Part shown: positions 7,019 through 9,212 of the stretch, piece by piece
Layout: every line of letters begins with the position of its first letter
How positions within the stretch are numbered: position 1 is the stretch's first letter
Assembly: GCA_041628615.1 (NCBI GenBank)
Contig: JBFKOW010000142.1
Span: 1 to 9,212, forward strand
DNA from: JAMWZF01 sp041628615
GTDB lineage: Bacteria; Pseudomonadota; Alphaproteobacteria; Rhodobacterales; Rhodobacteraceae
Direction of reading: 5' to 3'
Length of the DNA stretch: 9,212 bases
Translations under genes and position numbers: made by a program
The notes under the pieces: generated by a model
Seen by the model: only the letters and a program-made list of their open reading frames with translations
Told to the model about the DNA's origin: nothing
Database searches by the model: none

Positions 7019-7294
7019 TCAGGTGTTGCGCAACCCGGCCTCGGCGAGGGCCGCGCGGGTCTGCGGTGTCTCGAACTCGATCCCGGCGCGGGTTCCGTCC
7101 ACCCAGGCGACCCGGCCGGCGATCCGGTGCTGGTCGGAGCGGATCGTCACCGCGTCGCCGATCGCCAGTCCGCGGACCCCGATCACCCCGAGCCCCGTCG
7201 CGCTGACCGATTGCACCTGGCCGTCCTGATCGCCGGACCCCGTCTCGACGGTGATGGTCCGGTTGCAGGCCCAGCGCCTAGGGCGATAGTACAT
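7019..7294 (-). CDS. Small single-domain PilZ protein
   Basis: The 91-residue cytoplasmic protein consists of little more than a PilZ domain, the common c-di-GMP receptor fold. Visible traits are an Arg-rich N-terminus (RPRRWACNR, 4-12), a strand-turn segment SVSATGLGVIG (29-39), and the closing strands AGRVAWVDGTRAGIEFE (59-75), which are very PilZ-like. The two ligand-binding signatures are imperfect. The RxxxR spacing is off (Arg7 to Arg12 is one residue too long), and the (D/N)xSxxG motif has Ser29 in place of Asp/Asn. Ligand binding is therefore uncertain. The ATG at 7294 is preferred over an ATG at 7309 or a TTG at 7318 because GGGGAGA (7301-7307) is a good ribosome binding site for it. 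It lies 54 bases after the SDR gene, with a CtrA-like site between. Confidence 0.82.
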   Translation of the reverse strand: MYYRPRRWACNRTITVETGSGDQDGQVQSVSATGLGVIGVRGLAIGDAVTIRSDQHRIAGRVAWVDGTRAGIEFETPQTRAALAEAGLRNT

Positions 7295-7300
7295 GCCCGA

Positions 7301-7307
7301 TCTCCCC
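7301..7307 (-). promoter_or_regulatory. Ribosome binding site deciding the PilZ start
   Basis: GGGGAGA on the minus strand sits six bases before the ATG at 7294. The in-frame alternatives at 7309 and 7318 have nothing comparable. Confidence 0.6.
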
Positions 7308-7335
7308 ATTGCCGCCAATGCATGGCACGGCGCCC

Positions 7336-7351
7336 GTTAACGCGGGGTTTA
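7336..7351 (-). promoter_or_regulatory. CtrA-like binding site upstream of the PilZ gene
   Basis: On the minus strand the 16 bases read TAAAC, CCCGC, GTTAAC. This matches the CtrA-type arrangement TTAAC-N5-GTTAAC (equivalently TTAA-N7-TTAAC) at all but one position. AT-rich palindromic DNA is conspicuous here because the surroundings are very GC-rich. The site overlaps the TAA stop of the SDR gene and lies about 42 bases before the PilZ start, a sensible promoter distance. CtrA is the alphaproteobacterial response regulator of motility and c-di-GMP genes, so a PilZ target would be reasonable. Binding is not shown. Confidence 0.4.
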
Positions 7352-7999
7352 GTGCGGGGGGGTCCTGCCGTCCCAGGTCTCGAAGCAGCCGGTCGTGTCG
7401 AGCGACAGCGCCGCGAAGCGCTCCAGCAGGCCCGCCGCCGCGGCCGCCGCGTCGATCTCGGCCGCGCCGCCGCCCATGTCGGTGCGGACCCAGCCCGGAT
7501 GATAGATCCCGACGGCGATCCCGTCGGCCCGGAGGTCCGCCGCGAGGTTGCGCCCGAGGTTCAGGACCGCCGCCTTCGACGCCCGGTAGATGTAGCTGCC
7601 GCCGCCGGCGCGGGCCTGCGATCCCATCTGCGACCCGATGATCGCGATCCGACCCGCGGGGGCGCGGCGCAGGGCCGGCAGGCAGGCCTGCACCGTCGCG
7701 AAGACCCCGGCCACGTTCACCGCGAAGGTGTCCGCCCACATGCCGGGCGGGAACCCGGTGTCGAGAGACTGGCCCTTGTCGAGGTAGACCCCGGCATTGC
7801 AGACCAGCAGGTCCAGCGGGCCGTCCCCGAGCCGCGACGCCAGCCCCCGGACGGAGCCCGGATCGGTCACGTCCAGCGGCCAGAGATCGCCGTCGGACCT
7901 CCGCGCCGTGCCGGTCACCGCGTCGCCTCTCGCGGCCAGGGCGGCGAGCAGCGCCGCGCCGATGCCGCGGTTCGCCCCGGTCACGAGAACCCGGCTCAA
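7349..7999 (-). CDS. Short-chain dehydrogenase/reductase (classical SDR)
   Basis: The 216-residue NAD(P)-dependent oxidoreductase has the Rossmann glycine motif TGANRGIG (7-14), DVTD (43-46, adenine pocket), NAG (68-70), NVAG (95-98), serines in IGSQMGS (123, 127), the catalytic YRASK (Tyr138, Lys142) and HPGWVRTDMG (167-176). It is shorter than the usual 240-250 residues and resembles the CsgA/C-factor-like subgroup. The substrate is unknown. The start is a TTG at 7999, because no ATG precedes the glycine motif in frame. The next candidate, a GTG inside LVTG, would delete the first strand. The TTG overlaps the DUF1178 stop as TTGA (7996-7999), so the two are probably translationally coupled. 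Confidence 0.93.
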   Translation of the reverse strand: MSRVLVTGANRGIGAALLAALAARGDAVTGTARRSDGDLWPLDVTDPGSVRGLASRLGDGPLDLLVCNAGVYLDKGQSLDTGFPPGMWADTFAVNVAGVFATVQACLPALRRAPAGRIAIIGSQMGSQARAGGGSYIYRASKAAVLNLGRNLAADLRADGIAVGIYHPGWVRTDMGGGAAEIDAAAAAAGLLERFAALSLDTTGCFETWDGRTPPH

Positions 8000-8430
8000 T
8001 GGGTGCGCTTTCGCGGCAGGAAGGGCAGGGGGGCGACCGGAATGCCGTCCTCGAGCAGGCGGCGGGCGTCGTCCCGCCGCGCCTCGCCGTAGATCGGCCG
8101 CTCCGGCGCGTCGCCCTCGTGGATCGCGCGGGCCTCGGCGGCGAATTCCATGCCGACGTAATCGGACTCGGCCTCGATCTTGCGGCGCAACGCCTCGATC
8201 GCGCGGCGGCGGGCCTCCTCCGGTGTGTCTGCGGTGTCCGGGGTTTCGGGCGCGGTCCGCTCGCGGCGGGCGGGCAGGGCGGGCGCCATCAGCGCCTTCT
8301 GCACCGAGGCCGAGCCGCAGACCGCGCAGGACAGGTGGCCCGCCGCGGCGAGCGCATCGTAGGCCGCGGCCGACTGGAACCAGCTGTCGAAGCTGTGCCC
8401 CTCGTCACATCTGAGCGCGAAACGGATCAT
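7996..8430 (-). CDS. DUF1178 family protein, putative zinc-binding
   Basis: The 144-residue protein matches the alphaproteobacterial DUF1178 family from end to end. It starts MIRFALRCDEGHSFDSWFQS, followed by a CAVCGS knuckle (Cys35, Cys38), KALMAP, a charged variable middle (52-85), and the conserved YVGMEFAAEARAIHEGD, RPIYGEA and DGIPVAPLPF segments. Cys8, His12, Cys35 and Cys38 could form a zinc site, as in small zinc-ribbon proteins. This is inferred from spacing. No biochemical function is known for the family. Translation starts at the ATG at 8430 with AGAGG immediately before it. The gene follows the Nudix gene by 70 bases on the same strand and overlaps the SDR gene downstream. Confidence 0.94.
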   Translation of the reverse strand: MIRFALRCDEGHSFDSWFQSAAAYDALAAAGHLSCAVCGSASVQKALMAPALPARRERTAPETPDTADTPEEARRRAIEALRRKIEAESDYVGMEFAAEARAIHEGDAPERPIYGEARRDDARRLLEDGIPVAPLPFLPRKRTH

Positions 8431-8500
8431 CCTCTGCCCGATCTGGCACCGAATGGTTCAGAAATAGTCAAGCCGTGCCGTTCAGCAAGGGCGGCCTCCG

Positions 8501-8986
8501 TCAGGCGCCATAGTCGGCCGGGTCGAAGGCCAGCAGGATTCGCCGCAATTCGCGGTCCTCCAGCCGGGCCGCGGCCTTCTTGTGGCTCAGCCACTTGCGC
8601 TTGCGCTGATCGGCCTCGGGCCATTGCTTGAGCACCTTGGTCACCCGGATCGCGTAGACCACGGCAATCACCGGGAGTTCGGTCCGGTTGAGCACCTTGT
8701 CATAGGAGAAAAGCCCGATCGCCTGCGGCAGCACCTCGCCCTCCAGCCCGGCCTCCTCGAAGGCCTCGCGGGCGACCGCCTCGGCCGGGGACACGCCCGG
8801 CATCGGCCAGCCCTTGGGCACGATCCAGCGTCCGGTGCCCCGGCTCGTGATCAGGCAGAACTGAATCTTCGGGCCCTTGGCGGTGCTTTGCATCCGGAAC
8901 GGCAGCGCGGCAAACTGGGTCCGGACGTCCGTCTTCCGGGCGCGGCGCAGCCTGAGGGGCAGATCAACGGGCTTGTGGATCGACAT
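8501..8986 (-). CDS. Nudix hydrolase
   Basis: The 161-residue protein has a Nudix box at 59-81: G59, R73-E74, E77-E78 and G80-L81 (REAFEEAGL), the magnesium-binding core that cleaves nucleoside diphosphates linked to another moiety. The first Glu of the canonical GX5EX7REUXEEXGU pattern is Val65. The surrounding GRWIVPKGWPMPG resembles the alphaproteobacterial group near diphosphoinositol-polyphosphate/Ap4A hydrolases. The real substrate is unknown. The open frame extends upstream to 9115, but the ATG at 8986 is chosen. It has GGAAGGA at 8988-8994, and the extra 43 residues look like translated leader. A possible promoter on the minus strand is TTGCAG (9050-9045), a 16-base spacer and TATCAC (9028-9023). 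It is the first gene of the minus-strand group. Confidence 0.92.
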   Translation of the reverse strand: MSIHKPVDLPLRLRRARKTDVRTQFAALPFRMQSTAKGPKIQFCLITSRGTGRWIVPKGWPMPGVSPAEAVAREAFEEAGLEGEVLPQAIGLFSYDKVLNRTELPVIAVVYAIRVTKVLKQWPEADQRKRKWLSHKKAAARLEDRELRRILLAFDPADYGA

Positions 8987-8987
8987 T

Positions 8988-8994
8988 TCCTTCC
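8988..8994 (-). promoter_or_regulatory. Ribosome binding site deciding the Nudix start
   Basis: GGAAGGA lies just before the ATG at 8986 on the minus strand. The spacing is short, but no similar site precedes the longer in-frame start at 9115. Confidence 0.5.
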
Positions 8995-9022
8995 ATGACG
9001 CTAGCTCCAGCCTGTGCTCCCG

Positions 9023-9050
9023 GTGATAACGCGCCGGGCCGGTCCTGCAA
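9023..9050 (-). promoter_or_regulatory. Possible promoter for the Nudix gene
   Basis: TTGCAG (9050-9045) and TATCAC (9028-9023), separated by 16 bases, loosely fit a housekeeping promoter. Transcription would begin about 30 bases before the ATG. Both boxes are imperfect. Confidence 0.25.
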
Positions 9051-9132
9051 CGGGTTTCCGGCCGGATCGGACGGGCGGCGGGCAGTTCTGTGCGCAAATG
9101 TGCGGCCTGGAACACGGTGAGGTGCGGACGGC

Positions 9133-9212
9133 ATGAGGATCGGGACGACGGCGAGCGAGACGGCGGACGGCGGCGCCGCCCCGGCGCCGGCGGCCCGGTT
9201 CATCGGTTCCGA
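9133..9212 (+). CDS. Possible 5' end of a divergent gene, cut by the window edge
   Basis: An ATG at 9133 opens a frame that stays open to the last base (26 full codons: MRIGTTASE, an Ala/Pro/Gly-rich run, then RFIGS). It points away from the Nudix gene, leaving 146 bases between the two starts, a normal size for a divergent promoter region. There is no strong ribosome binding site (GGACGG precedes it, as before ftsY). The fragment is too short for a family call. In DNA this GC-rich, an open frame of this length can arise by chance. Confidence 0.4.
   Translation, partial: MRIGTTASETADGGAAPAPAARFIGS

Noticed and set aside
6905..8092. 395-codon open frame on the plus strand over the PilZ and SDR genes
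   Set aside because: The opposite strand carries well-supported PilZ and SDR proteins, and this translation is Arg/Ala/Pro-rich without domains.
8431..8500. Promoter for DUF1178 in the 70-base gap (TTGACT on the minus strand)
   Set aside because: No acceptable -10 lies at 16-18 bases. Read-through from the Nudix gene is as likely, so it is not annotated.
8987..9115. N-terminal extension of the Nudix protein to 204 residues
   Set aside because: The extra 43 residues show no family similarity, and the ATG at 8986 has its own GGAAGGA site.
8964..9203. 79-codon minus-strand open frame overlapping the Nudix leader
   Set aside because: It has no domain, overlaps the Nudix start in another frame, has no convincing ribosome binding site, and is GC-rich low complexity.
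1..9212. Defence system, mobile element, CRISPR, tRNA or riboswitch
   Set aside because: All convincing genes are metabolic or housekeeping types. No transposase, integrase, regularly spaced repeats, tRNA cloverleaf or known aptamer pattern was seen by eye.

Overview
The window is a very GC-rich stretch of chromosome with tightly packed genes. The products are an XseA, an FtsY with a long Pro/Ala linker, a YciB-type septation protein, a DUF1178 protein and a Nudix protein with its PKGWPM motif. Together with the base composition they point to an alphaproteobacterium, most likely order Rhodobacterales (family Rhodobacteraceae). This placement is inferred from protein style and gene set. No rRNA or tRNA is present to confirm it.

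Layout, left to right. (1) xseA (+) enters from outside the window and ends at 1525. (2) Converging on it, with a 4-base gap, is a two-gene minus-strand unit: an AlkB-type membrane diiron hydroxylase (1954-2982) and a small secreted four-cysteine protein (1530-1916). (3) A 178-base divergent intergenic region (2983-3160) holds a near-perfect 23-base direct repeat and a strong hairpin. (4) A plus-strand cluster follows: ftsY (3161-4426), an unknown secreted protein (4498-5415), a DMT/EamA transporter (5412-6311, ATGA overlap) and yciB (6322-7014). (5) A minus-strand group converges on yciB, again with a 4-base gap. In transcription order it is a Nudix hydrolase (8501-8986), a DUF1178 zinc-finger-like protein (7996-8430), an SDR oxidoreductase (7349-7999, TTG start overlapping the previous stop) and a PilZ-domain protein (7019-7294). 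(6) The first codons of a divergent plus-strand reading frame begin at 9133 and run off the end.

The content is mainly core housekeeping: DNA repair, membrane protein targeting and envelope or division functions. The most accessory-looking gene is alkB, which sits between xseA and ftsY without rubredoxin or rubredoxin reductase genes nearby. I see no CRISPR array, transposon, phage gene, toxin-antitoxin pair or obviously new defence system. The points most worth a second look are small. They are a 42-residue triplicate repeat in the XseA coiled coil, a possible leaderless alkB start, the hairpin and repeats before ftsY, and a CtrA-like site before the PilZ gene. The many long overlapping open frames on the opposite strands are byproducts of GC-rich codon use.
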